The notes below the pieces were generated by a model. That model did not search any database, was not told the origin of the DNA, and worked only from the letters and a program-made list of their open reading frames with translations. DNA of 41,267 nt. It comes from an uncultured Bacteroides sp. (GTDB lineage: Bacteria > Bacteroidota > Bacteroidia > Bacteroidales > Bacteroidaceae). Where the stretch lies: contig CABUKU010000027.1 of the NCBI GenBank assembly GCA_902492205.1, positions 1 to 41,267 on the forward strand, given 5' to 3'. The translations under genes and the position numbers were made by a program. Positions 16,615-24,407 of this stretch are shown in pieces. How positions within the stretch are numbered: position 1 is the first letter of the stretch; every line of letters starts with the position of its first letter.

Positions 16615-18612
16615 TTATTTAATTCCTTTATCTTTCATTACTTTTTTAACTAGCTCACTGTCGGCAACGTGAGGCATGGTGATGTGGTAACCTTCCTCAT
16701 GTGTGCGGTTAAATTCTTCACTTGTTTCCATAGCATGAGGATTGCGTGCCCATGAACGGCGTGCCACACCGCCCATTACATCCCAAAGCATGGATGAACG
16801 CAGAATGTTATCCACCCGCTCCGAACCGTCACACACCATGCCGAAACCTCCGTTAATGGCTTTGCCTATTCCTACTCCGCCACCGTTGTGAAGTGCCACA
16901 AGGCTCATGCCCCGTGCACAGTTTCCGGCAAAGCATTGCACGGCCATGTCTGCCATTACGTTGCTTCCGTCTTTTATGTTTGAAGTTTCACGGAAAGGAG
17001 AATCCGTTCCGCTCACATCATGGTGATCACGTCCCAGCATGATAGGACCTACTTCACCGTCGCGCACCATTTTATTAAAGCGGAGGGCTATGTTCATTCT
17101 TCCCAAAGCATCTTGGTAAAGTATGCGGGCTTGCGTGCCTACTACAAGATTGTTCTTTTCCGCATCGCGTATCCAGATATAGTTATCGAGGTCTTGTCCG
17201 CGCCGCTTCGGATCAATACATTCCATGGCTGCATGGTCTGTCTTGATTAAATCTTCATGTTTACCACTGAGACACACCCAGCGGAAAGGTCCGTAACCAT
17301 AGTCAAACAGTTCCGGTCCCATAATGTCTTCCACATAAGAAGGCCAGATAAACCCGTCTTTCTCATCCACCCCGTTCTTTGAGATTTCTTTTACTCCTGC
17401 ATCATAAATGGCTTTCATGAAAGAGTTGCCATAGTCAAAGAAGTAAGTGCCTTGTGCAACAAGCTGTTTGATTGCTTCGAAGTGGCGGTGCAGAGACTTG
17501 TCCACTTCCTTGCAGAAAGCATCACGGTCTTCGCGCAGCAGGCGGGTACGTTCTTCAAAGGTCAGCCCCACAGGACAGTAACCACCTTCATAAACAGCAT
17601 GGCACGATGTCTGGTCGGAAAGAAGTTCTATATGGATGTTGTTCTTTATGGCATATTCGAGCAGGTCTACAATGTTGCCGTGATAGGCAATGGAACACGG
17701 TTCTTTGTGTCCGATGGCATAATTGGCGGTGCAAAAGGCTTGGGCCACATTGTCACAAATATATTGTACCCATCCTTGTTTATGCCTTGTTTTAATGCGT
17801 GAGAGGTCTACTTCTGCAATGATAGCCACTGCTCCCGCTATTTCGGCGGCTTTGGGCTGTGCTCCACTCATTCCTCCCAATCCGGATGACACGAACAAGT
17901 GTCCGCGTAAATCTCCGTCTTGCGGAATGCCGAGTTTCATTCGTCCGGCATTGAGCAGGGTGTTGAATGTGCCGTGAACAATGCCTTGCGGACCGATGTA
18001 CATCCATCCGCCTGCGGTCATCTGCCCGTAATTGGCTACACCCATTTGGGCGGCAATATCCCAGTCTTTATGATTGTCAAACATTCCCACCATCATGGAG
18101 TTTGTGATGATAACCCTCGGTGCTTCCGGCTTTGATTTGAACAGTCCCAGAGGATGTCCGCTTTCCACTACAAGAGTTTGCTCATCGGTCATTACTTCAA
18201 GGTATTGTTTGATGAGGCGGTATTGCATCCAGTTTTGGCAGACCTGCCCTGTTTCGCCATAAGTAACCAATTCATAAGGATAGAGGGCGATGTCGAAACA
18301 AAGGTTATTGTCTATCATTACTTGGAAAGCCTTTCCTTCTATGCAGTTGCCTTTGTATTCATCAATCGGTTTGGCTTTGAGGTCGCCTTCCGGGCGGTAA
18401 CGGTATCCGTATATCTTTCCCCGGGTAAGGAGTTCTTCCATAAATTCGGGAGCAAGCTCGGCGTGAAGTTCTTCGGGAATGTAGCGCAACGCATTTTTCA
18501 ATGCAACTTCGGTTTGCGCGGGAGTGAGTTTGTATCCACGGTCGGGCGCACGGCGTATGCCTTCCACAAAAGAAGGATAAGGAGGTAGCTGATTACTGAG
18601 TGCTATTTTCAT
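16615..18612 (-). CDS. hutU: Urocanate hydratase
   Basis: HutU adds water to urocanate to give imidazolone propionate, using tightly bound NAD+. At 665 aa it is about 110 residues longer than the enzymes of Pseudomonas and Bacillus and closer to the animal UROC1 length. Family motifs include GWMYIGPQGIVHGTFNT, SSGLGGMSGAQPKAAEIAG (NAD binding), GRDHHDVSGTDSPFRET and the Gly-rich LHNGGGVGIGKAINGGFG. It is the first gene of the operon and follows a strong promoter. Confidence 0.97.
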   Translation of the reverse strand: MKIALSNQLPPYPSFVEGIRRAPDRGYKLTPAQTEVALKNALRYIPEELHAELAPEFMEELLTRGKIYGYRYRPEGDLKAKPIDEYKGNCIEGKAFQVMIDNNLCFDIALYPYELVTYGETGQVCQNWMQYRLIKQYLEVMTDEQTLVVESGHPLGLFKSKPEAPRVIITNSMMVGMFDNHKDWDIAAQMGVANYGQMTAGGWMYIGPQGIVHGTFNTLLNAGRMKLGIPQDGDLRGHLFVSSGLGGMSGAQPKAAEIAGAVAIIAEVDLSRIKTRHKQGWVQYICDNVAQAFCTANYAIGHKEPCSIAYHGNIVDLLEYAIKNNIHIELLSDQTSCHAVYEGGYCPVGLTFEERTRLLREDRDAFCKEVDKSLHRHFEAIKQLVAQGTYFFDYGNSFMKAIYDAGVKEISKNGVDEKDGFIWPSYVEDIMGPELFDYGYGPFRWVCLSGKHEDLIKTDHAAMECIDPKRRGQDLDNYIWIRDAEKNNLVVGTQARILYQDALGRMNIALRFNKMVRDGEVGPIMLGRDHHDVSGTDSPFRETSNIKDGSNVMADMAVQCFAGNCARGMSLVALHNGGGVGIGKAINGGFGMVCDGSERVDNILRSSMLWDVMGGVARRSWARNPHAMETSEEFNRTHEEGYHITMPHVADSELVKKVMKDKGIK

Positions 18613-18652
18613 GTTATATTAGGTATTAGAATTAACGTTCAGCTCTATCTTA

Positions 18653-18685
18653 CAAATATAGCGTTTTAGAAAATAAAATAGCAAA
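18653..18685 (-). promoter_or_regulatory. Promoter of the hut operon
   Basis: On the minus strand TATATTTG (18653-18660) is a full -7 match and TTTG (18682-18685) a full -33 match, 21 bp apart. Transcription would start about 35 bp before hutU. Confidence 0.8.
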
Positions 18686-18845
18686 ATGTTAGATAATATT
18701 TTGAATACTATTCGAAGTAAGGGGCAAAAGGGGATAAAATGTCAGTAATCTATTCCTATTTTATAGATATAAGCTAATGTAGGTACTTTATAAAGGAATG
18801 TCAAATGGTTTATTGCCGATGATTAACGTATTCTGTCCTATTGGT

Positions 18846-18942
18846 TTGCTTGTTCAACGGTTGTTGATTTATAAGCTAACAACTGTTGATTTATAGTTTA
18901 ACAACTGTTAGTTTATAAATCAACAACCGTTGAACAAGTAAA
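18846..18942. repeat. Inverted repeat holding four 9-bp CAACNGTTG boxes
   Basis: The outer arms (18846-18880 and the complement at ~18907-18941) match over about 35 bp with two mismatches. Inside them, CAAC-N-GTTG boxes occur at 18855 (CAACGGTTG), 18880 (CAACTGTTG), 18902 (CAACTGTTA) and 18924 (CAACCGTTG), spaced 25, 22 and 22 bp with TTTATA linkers. The array lies about 160 bp upstream of the hut promoter and downstream of queA. It could be an operator array or a transcription stop. Nothing else is recognised in 18613-19068. Confidence 0.65.
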
Positions 18943-19068
18943 CATTGCCTGCGAATGTGCTTATTACAGGGTAGTAATGTGCTTAAGATGGCTTTTGAAC
19001 GGGCTTATGGTAAATATAGGTTGTGTTTAATCAATGGTTCGAGTATTTTATGATATGATGATATTTTA

Positions 19069-20280
19069 TTAAGGAATTAGCAAAGAAGAATCTCCATAAC
19101 TGAGGAAACGGAAATCATGGCTGAGGGCATAGTCGTAGATGGTTCTCCAATCTCCTTTAACAAATGCCGACACAAGCAATAGCAGTGTGCTTTGTGGTTG
19201 GTGGAAGTTGGTAACCATTGCTTTTACTATGTGATAGTCATATCCCGGAGCAATGATGATTTGCGTGCTTGTATGCAATGTCTCCATCCCATGATGTTCC
19301 AAGTAATCGGAAATGGCTTGAAGTGCTTCTTTGGATGTCAGCCGGGTTTTGTTTTCATACGGTTGCCATTGAGTGACGTGCAAGTCGTTCGCTTCCGGAT
19401 TATTGTGCAGAGTTACTCCTATATAATACAGGCTTTCGAGCGTGCGTACCGATGTTGTTCCCACTGCAATGGCTTCTCCGTTATGGGCAATGAGCTTGTC
19501 AATGGTCTTTTTGTTGACGGATATGTACTCCGTATGCATTTCGTGACCTGCTATTTCTTCACTCTTTACGGGTTTGAATGTTCCGGCTCCCACGTGGAGA
19601 GTCAGTTCTTCACATTCCACCCCTTTATCCTTTAAAGCGCCGAGAACTCTTTCTGTGAAATGCAATCCCGCAGTGGGAGCGGCAACCGAACCTTTTATTT
19701 TGGAGTAAACGGTCTGGTAAGTTTGCTTGTCGCTTTCCTGTGTTTCTCTGTTCAGGTATGGCGGAATGGGAAGTTCACCGAATACTTCGAGAATATCGGC
19801 AAAGGTTACTTCCGGGTTGTTCCATTCAAAATCTATCCAATGGCTTGTTCCGTGAACTTCTCTCCGGGTTGCACTGAGCGTGAGTGAGTTCCCTTTCACG
19901 GTTATTTCTCTTTTCAATGTTCCTTCTTTCCACTTTTTCAGGTTCCCAATCATGCAGAGCCAACTGCATTTTTGTGTTTGCTGGAAAGATAATACATAAT
20001 CATTCGGTTGTATGGGTTCCAAGCAAAATACTTCTATCTCTGCTCCTGTCTCTTTGCGGAAATGCAAGCGTGCCTGAATGACTTTGGTATTATTGAAAAT
20101 CATTAAAGCTCCTTGTGGCAGATATTCGGGCAGTGAGGTGAAAGTGTCCTCTTTTACTTCTCCGTGACGGTAAACCAATAACTTTGATTGGTCGCGCACG
20201 GGCAATGGAAATTTGGCAATACGCTCATCCGGCAGGGGATAATTGTACTCGCTGATTTTAATATGCTTTGTTTCTTCCAT
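19069..20280 (-). CDS. queA: tRNA preQ1(34) S-adenosylmethionine ribosyltransferase-isomerase
   Basis: QueA transfers and rearranges the ribosyl part of S-adenosylmethionine onto preQ1 in tRNA, giving epoxyqueuosine. At 403 aa it is somewhat longer than E. coli QueA (about 356 aa). Family motifs are clear: YNYPLPDERIAKFPLPVRDQSKLLV, LIFNNTKVIQARL, GSVAAPTAGLHFTERVL, LHVGAGTFKPVKSEEI, MHTEYISV and NFHQPQSTLLLLVSAF. It is divergent from the Smr gene. Confidence 0.96.
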   Translation of the reverse strand: MEETKHIKISEYNYPLPDERIAKFPLPVRDQSKLLVYRHGEVKEDTFTSLPEYLPQGALMIFNNTKVIQARLHFRKETGAEIEVFCLEPIQPNDYVLSFQQTQKCSWLCMIGNLKKWKEGTLKREITVKGNSLTLSATRREVHGTSHWIDFEWNNPEVTFADILEVFGELPIPPYLNRETQESDKQTYQTVYSKIKGSVAAPTAGLHFTERVLGALKDKGVECEELTLHVGAGTFKPVKSEEIAGHEMHTEYISVNKKTIDKLIAHNGEAIAVGTTSVRTLESLYYIGVTLHNNPEANDLHVTQWQPYENKTRLTSKEALQAISDYLEHHGMETLHTSTQIIIAPGYDYHIVKAMVTNFHQPQSTLLLLVSAFVKGDWRTIYDYALSHDFRFLSYGDSSLLIP

Positions 20281-20299
20281 ACTATTTTCTTTTTCCCGG

Positions 20300-20307
20300 C
20301 AAAAATA
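20300..20307 (-). promoter_or_regulatory. -7 promoter element of queA
   Basis: CAAAAATA reads TATTTTTG on the minus strand, a full -7 match, 20 bp before the queA start. The 66-bp gap shared with the divergent Smr gene also holds the imperfect palindrome CCGATATTTGTCGG at 20308-20321. Confidence 0.45.
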
Positions 20308-20346
20308 CCGATATTTGTCGGAATAAACTATTAATGAAAAAAGAAT

Positions 20347-21396
20347 ATGGCAATAAAGATAGGAGATAAAGTTCGTTTCCTCAGTGAAGTAGGGGGAGGC
20401 ATTGTTACGGGGTTTGTCGATAAGAACACAGTGAAGGTGGAAGATGCGGATGGTTTTGAAGTTCCCATGCTGATAAAAGAGTGTGTGGTGATTGAAACTG
20501 ATGACTATAACATGAAGCGTAAACCAAAACCGGAAACGCCTGCCCCGGTAGTTCCGAAAGTAGAGAAGCCCGAAATCATTTCCCGTCCCACTGAAACACG
20601 CGAGGGAGAAATGCTGAATGTTGTTTTAGCTTTTATCCCGGAAGATATTAAAGCTATCTCGTCCACAGCTTTCGAAGCCTATTTGGTGAATGACAGTAAT
20701 TATTATTTGTATTATACTTACCTCAGTGCGGAAGGCAAGAATTGGAGAAATCGTTCGCACGGATTGATAGAACCTAATACCAAGTTGCTGCTGGAAGAGT
20801 TTACAAAGGATGTGTTGAACGAATTGGAGCATGTAGCTGTTCAGTGTGTGGCTTTCAAAGACGGGAAATCGTTTATGTTGAAGCCGGCTGTCAGTGTGGA
20901 ACTGCGCATTGATACAGTGAAGTTCTATAAACTTCATACTTTCCGTGAATCTGTTTACTTTGAAGAACCGGCATTGCTATACGATATTGTGAAGAACGAT
21001 CTTCCTGCCAAGCAAATGTTTGTTTCGGCAGAGGATTTGCAGGAAGCGCTTTTGCAGAAAAAGAATGTGGATAAACCGAGAGTTCAGCCTATCGTGAAAC
21101 ATAAACCTGCCAATGAAATAGTTGAGGTTGATTTGCATATTGACGAATTGCTGGATAGTACGGGTGGTATGGGTAGTGGTGAAATACTAACCTATCAGTT
21201 GGATAAGTTCCGTGAAGTGCTTGAACAATACCGGGATAAAAAGGGGCAAAAGATTGTCTTTATTCATGGTAAGGGCGATGGTGTACTTCGTAAAGCCATA
21301 TTGGATGAGTTGAAACGCAAATATAAGAATTATCCTTATCAGGATGCTTCTTTCCGGGAATATGGATTCGGGGCAACAATGGTTACGATAAAATAG
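20347..21396 (+). CDS. DUF2027/Smr-domain protein
   Basis: This 349-aa cytosolic protein belongs to a Bacteroidetes family with an N-terminal SH3-like start (IGDKVRFLSEVGGGIVTGF), a middle beta-rich DUF2027 region, and a C-terminal Smr domain. The Smr domain shows VDLHIDELL (~residue 259), the family DLHG-like start, then KIVFIHGKGDGVLRKAI (~299-315), matching the HGKG motif, and a GFGATMVTIK end. Smr domains of MutS2 and related proteins bind or nick nucleic acids, including at stalled ribosomes. The exact role here is unknown. Confidence 0.88.
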   Translation: MAIKIGDKVRFLSEVGGGIVTGFVDKNTVKVEDADGFEVPMLIKECVVIETDDYNMKRKPKPETPAPVVPKVEKPEIISRPTETREGEMLNVVLAFIPEDIKAISSTAFEAYLVNDSNYYLYYTYLSAEGKNWRNRSHGLIEPNTKLLLEEFTKDVLNELEHVAVQCVAFKDGKSFMLKPAVSVELRIDTVKFYKLHTFRESVYFEEPALLYDIVKNDLPAKQMFVSAEDLQEALLQKKNVDKPRVQPIVKHKPANEIVEVDLHIDELLDSTGGMGSGEILTYQLDKFREVLEQYRDKKGQKIVFIHGKGDGVLRKAILDELKRKYKNYPYQDASFREYGFGATMVTIK

Positions 21397-21401
21397 AAAA
21401 G

Positions 21402-21438
21402 AAAACGCGAATGGCATAACTGAAACCATTCGCGTTTT
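21402..21438 (+). terminator. Terminator after the Smr gene
   Basis: A perfect 13-bp stem, AAAACGCGAATGG with CCATTCGCGTTTT, closes on an 11-nt loop and ends in a T-run. It also lies just beyond the end of the convergent decarboxylase-like gene. Confidence 0.85.
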
Positions 21439-21456
21439 TATTTAAATCATCAATTA

Positions 21457-22350
21457 TCAATCATCAATCGTCAGTTCCGGCAGGTCTAAAACCTGTTCCC
21501 ATTGTGAGATGGATAAGCTTTGTAAATCTGCTGCCTGTGCTCCTTGTGGTATAGCTCCTTCTGCTAAACGAACAAATGGGGTGCAAGCCATGGCACAGCC
21601 CAGTTGATCCGGTTCTGTGAAGACGTATTTGAAACCAATATAAATCTTTCCGAGTGCCACGTCGAGGTCTTTGGCACTCAGTGCTATTCCGTTTGTTACT
21701 TTTCTTTGTATTCCTTTCAGGTAGCCGATGATTTCCCCTTCTGTGGTGTTATAGTCACCATGTGCACTGGCATCCTCAACCAGGAAGCAAGCACCGAAAT
21801 CACGATTGGCGGGAATGCCGACACCGATAACCGCCCACGTCCAGGTAGGTCCTTTGGCAATAGCTTTTCTTCCCGAACCTAAAACATTGGCTCCCGGCAG
21901 GATAGGAAAGCGTTGTTGATTATATTGTCCGAACAGACGTTCGGTAGCATGCAGCAAAGGTTTGATGTTTACTACCGGAATTTCTGTACCGTCCGGCATG
22001 GCTTGCATATATAATGGTTCTTCCGGTTCGTCGCTTTTTGCTAAATCCAGTCCCCATACAGCTCCTTCCAGTCCGCAGAAACGAGCGTGAGGAAATAAGT
22101 TGACTTGTCCCATGTATGCGTCGTTGCGTTCGCATCGGTTGGTTGCTACTATTACTTCTGTAATGGCATCCATTTCCTTTGCCGGAACGGTGTCTACCGA
22201 TAGTTTTAAGGTTGTTATGTATGCTCCCACATGACTTGGTGTACAAAACTGTTGATTGTGTCCCACAGCTTCACTTATTACTTTAGCTGCATCATACTTC
22301 ACATTAGACATTAATTCTTCCATAATCATAAGTTTAGATGTTTTCTCCAT
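21457..22350 (-). CDS. Pyruvoyl histidine decarboxylase homologue lacking the cleavage serine
   Basis: The 297-aa protein aligns along most of its length with Lactobacillus 30a histidine decarboxylase (recalled from memory): NDAYMGQVNL against NAYIGQINM, PDGTEIPVVNIKPLL against WDGSELPIYDAKPLQ, and FLVEDAS against MFVEDAG. In the true enzyme a Ser-Ser bond is cut to form the pyruvoyl cofactor. Here the matching position is Ala89-Arg90 in NLFPHARFCGLEG, with no gap needed. The neighbouring substrate residues Tyr62 and Asp63 align with Thr and Asn, while the general-acid Glu is kept (Glu192). It is probably not a standard histidine decarboxylase, and may act without self-cleavage. It is likely co-transcribed with the LysO-like genes 72 bp upstream. 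Confidence 0.75.
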   Translation of the reverse strand: MEKTSKLMIMEELMSNVKYDAAKVISEAVGHNQQFCTPSHVGAYITTLKLSVDTVPAKEMDAITEVIVATNRCERNDAYMGQVNLFPHARFCGLEGAVWGLDLAKSDEPEEPLYMQAMPDGTEIPVVNIKPLLHATERLFGQYNQQRFPILPGANVLGSGRKAIAKGPTWTWAVIGVGIPANRDFGACFLVEDASAHGDYNTTEGEIIGYLKGIQRKVTNGIALSAKDLDVALGKIYIGFKYVFTEPDQLGCAMACTPFVRLAEGAIPQGAQAADLQSLSISQWEQVLDLPELTIDD

Positions 22351-22422
22351 TAAACAAGGAAAGCATCAAAAAGATTAGGAAACGAGCCATAAAAGAAACT
22401 TAAAAAACTGAAAACGTTTGTG

Positions 22423-23025
22423 TTACAGGGAACAGAACAAAGTAACAAGGAAAGTTACGGAGAAATCTACAAGGCAACCGTGAAAGATAGAGACTACTAC
22501 AAACTCCTTTCCCGATACTCTGCTGATAATTGGTAAAGTGGTATCCATCGTAGTGGCACCACCTACGGAAATAGGGGAGAGAGGGCCAAAGTACTTTCCA
22601 AATAAAGGGGCACAGAGCAAGGCTATCACTTCACGTATGATGTTACTGAGCAATGCGATGGTTCCTAATTCGGCTCCTTTATATTCGGTGATGATGATAC
22701 TTGAAAGGGAATAATAACCAAAGCCGGAACCTATGGCACAATAGTCGGTCAGTGCATGCCTGTTCCAAATCAGTCCGACAACAATACAGCCTGCCAATGT
22801 GCCGAGAATAGTCATTAGAGGCAGAAAAGCCAGACGTGGATTCAGCTTTCTGAAACTGAGAATAGTGTTCGGATCGCTTCCCACACTGATACCTACACAA
22901 AACATCAAACCGCAAAGGGCATAAAGACTGAGATTATACTGATGAATATCTGCGGGGATAATATTATACAGACCTGCTAAGATACCCAAAACAAAGAAAC
23001 CGATAATGATGAGGCTGCCTTTCAT
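22423..23025 (-). CDS. lysO: LysO-family exporter, C-terminal subunit
   Basis: A 200-aa membrane protein with about six helices, matching the C-terminal two thirds of E. coli LysO, a lysine exporter. Motifs include LCGLMFCVGISVGSD, CAIGSGFGYYSLSSIIITEYKGAELG and SVGGATTMDTTLPIISRVSG, which are characteristic of the family. Its ATG overlaps the stop of the preceding 97-aa gene (ATGA), so the two halves are translated together. Together they equal one full LysO (~297 against ~299 aa). Substrate specificity is inferred only. Confidence 0.9.
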   Translation of the reverse strand: MKGSLIIIGFFVLGILAGLYNIIPADIHQYNLSLYALCGLMFCVGISVGSDPNTILSFRKLNPRLAFLPLMTILGTLAGCIVVGLIWNRHALTDYCAIGSGFGYYSLSSIIITEYKGAELGTIALLSNIIREVIALLCAPLFGKYFGPLSPISVGGATTMDTTLPIISRVSGKEFVVVSIFHGCLVDFSVTFLVTLFCSL

Positions 23026-23315
23026 GCTTTGCCTCCTTTCATATCCCTCTTTTTATTGATATACGTCCACAATCCCCATGAAGCCAATACACTTCCCGCA
23101 ACTCCTGCCAATGTGATGATAAGTGCTTCCAGTCCGATAGTATGCAGGCCGTTAATGATAGCTTTATTATGTCCCACTTCCGTTCCCAACAGGAACAGCA
23201 ATATCCATATGAGAAGGGTTATAATCCGTTGTATAAATCTAAGATTCTTCCGGCGTGCTGTGTAGCCAAGCAATACTCCGGTGAGCATCAGGGATATGAT
23301 GGTGATGATGAACAT
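23022..23315 (-). CDS. LysO-family exporter, N-terminal subunit
   Basis: This 97-aa protein has three hydrophobic helices and matches the N-terminal part of LysO: RRITLLIWILLFLLGTEVG-like residues 30-48 and the ALIITLAGVAGSVLASWGLW helix. It is the first gene of a probable three-gene operon with the C-terminal half and the decarboxylase homologue. The split seems normal for Bacteroides, not a frameshift, because the overlap is a clean ATGA coupling. Confidence 0.85.
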   Translation of the reverse strand: MFIITIISLMLTGVLLGYTARRKNLRFIQRIITLLIWILLFLLGTEVGHNKAIINGLHTIGLEALIITLAGVAGSVLASWGLWTYINKKRDMKGGKA

Positions 23316-23347
23316 AATTTTGTAGCCGTGCTTTTATAAATGAGTGG

Positions 23348-23379
23348 CAAAGGTAAGGCTTTTCGCTTGTTTTACCAAT
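23348..23379 (-). promoter_or_regulatory. Promoter of the LysO/decarboxylase-like operon
   Basis: TACCTTTG on the minus strand (23348-23355) is a full -7 match. ATTG at 23376-23379, 20 bp away, is a near -33 match. The start codon follows 33 bp downstream. Confidence 0.6.
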
Positions 23380-24401
23380 TAGTTTATTATGTTTCCCATT
23401 GAATCAAATTTGATTTTCATTAAAGGGTAACTTTGCCTGCTTTCCGTACTAACTCCAACAATTCCGGTTCCTCCATTTACATTACTTGGAAAACGTACCG
23501 GCTCATATATCACTTCATTATAGCCATCGGAATCGAATATATTTAGAGCTTTGAAATAATAATATTCTGCTTCGGATATTGAGAGAAGCTTTACTGTCAT
23601 GGTCTTAGTAAATAACTCTTCTTGTCCCGGATTGCTGGGGAAAGGGGTGCCTATAAGCATACTTACTGTCATGGTGTATTCTTTATTTTTAAATCGGGAA
23701 TCATCGAATACACTATAAATGTTCTTGGCTTGCCCGAATAAATCGCTTAAATCATCATCTTCCACATAACTGGGATTGCCGTCAGTTAACACAACATCTT
23801 CTTTGTTTATAATATCATAGTTATATTCTGTTTTGATCGTTTCTTGTTGTGCGGAAGAAGATTTCCATGTGTCTTTTCTTTCTATGGCAAGCCTATAGAA
23901 ATTATTTTCATTGGGACGGTCTTTGAATGTAATTTTAAAACGAAGATATTTTATAGGCTGATTATCAAACTCATTGTTTTTGATAACAGTTGTTGTATCA
24001 ATATGAGTGATAGATATGGGAATAGGGACGTTAACCTGTGCATTTGCGTGATATTTTCCGTCTTGTGTAATGGCTTCTACTTCAATTTTATCTTCCGGAT
24101 TAAAAGAAGATGTGACAGAATAAAAATGATTTCCTCTGCCATATTCTGTATCCTCTTTATAATTGGCAGTTTCTTTCAAAACTCCGTTGATGTATATATT
24201 TACAATAGCGTCTTTAACTTCAACAGATTGGTTGCTTCCCGTGAGATTCAGATAAATACAATTCTCGGATTTAGTAGCATCCAAAAGAGCATTTATGACT
24301 AATAAAGTTTTTTTGTTTTTGTCATTAAAGGAAATTTCCTTTTCACAGGAAGCCAGAAAGAGGCTTATTATAGATAATGTATATATGATATATTTATTCA
24401 T
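23379..24401 (-). CDS. DUF4249 lipoprotein, partner of the TonB receptor
   Basis: A 340-aa lipoprotein with signal peptide MNKYIIYTLSIISLFLASC (lipobox LASC), followed by EKEISFNDKNKKTLLVINALL. The beta-rich body with a carboxypeptidase-regulatory-like start (NIYINGVLKETANY) and GRGNHFYSV fits the DUF4249 family. Such proteins are usually encoded right after TonB-dependent receptors and are thought to sit on the outer membrane as accessory binding proteins in place of SusD. Here it is 6 bp downstream of the receptor. The ligand is unknown. Its stop codon lies within the -33 region of the minus-strand LysO promoter. Confidence 0.88.
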   Translation of the reverse strand: MNKYIIYTLSIISLFLASCEKEISFNDKNKKTLLVINALLDATKSENCIYLNLTGSNQSVEVKDAIVNIYINGVLKETANYKEDTEYGRGNHFYSVTSSFNPEDKIEVEAITQDGKYHANAQVNVPIPISITHIDTTTVIKNNEFDNQPIKYLRFKITFKDRPNENNFYRLAIERKDTWKSSSAQQETIKTEYNYDIINKEDVVLTDGNPSYVEDDDLSDLFGQAKNIYSVFDDSRFKNKEYTMTVSMLIGTPFPSNPGQEELFTKTMTVKLLSISEAEYYYFKALNIFDSDGYNEVIYEPVRFPSNVNGGTGIVGVSTESRQSYPLMKIKFDSMGNIIN

Positions 24402-24407
24402 GAGTTT

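Noticed and set aside
10171..18942. CRISPR array suggested by the 22-nt periodic repeats at 10.2 and 18.9 kb
   Set aside because: Units touch without unique spacers, differ from each other, and no cas genes are present.
19021..19060. tRNA-like GGTTCGAG
   Set aside because: No matching T-stem partner, acceptor stem or anticodon arm could be found around it.
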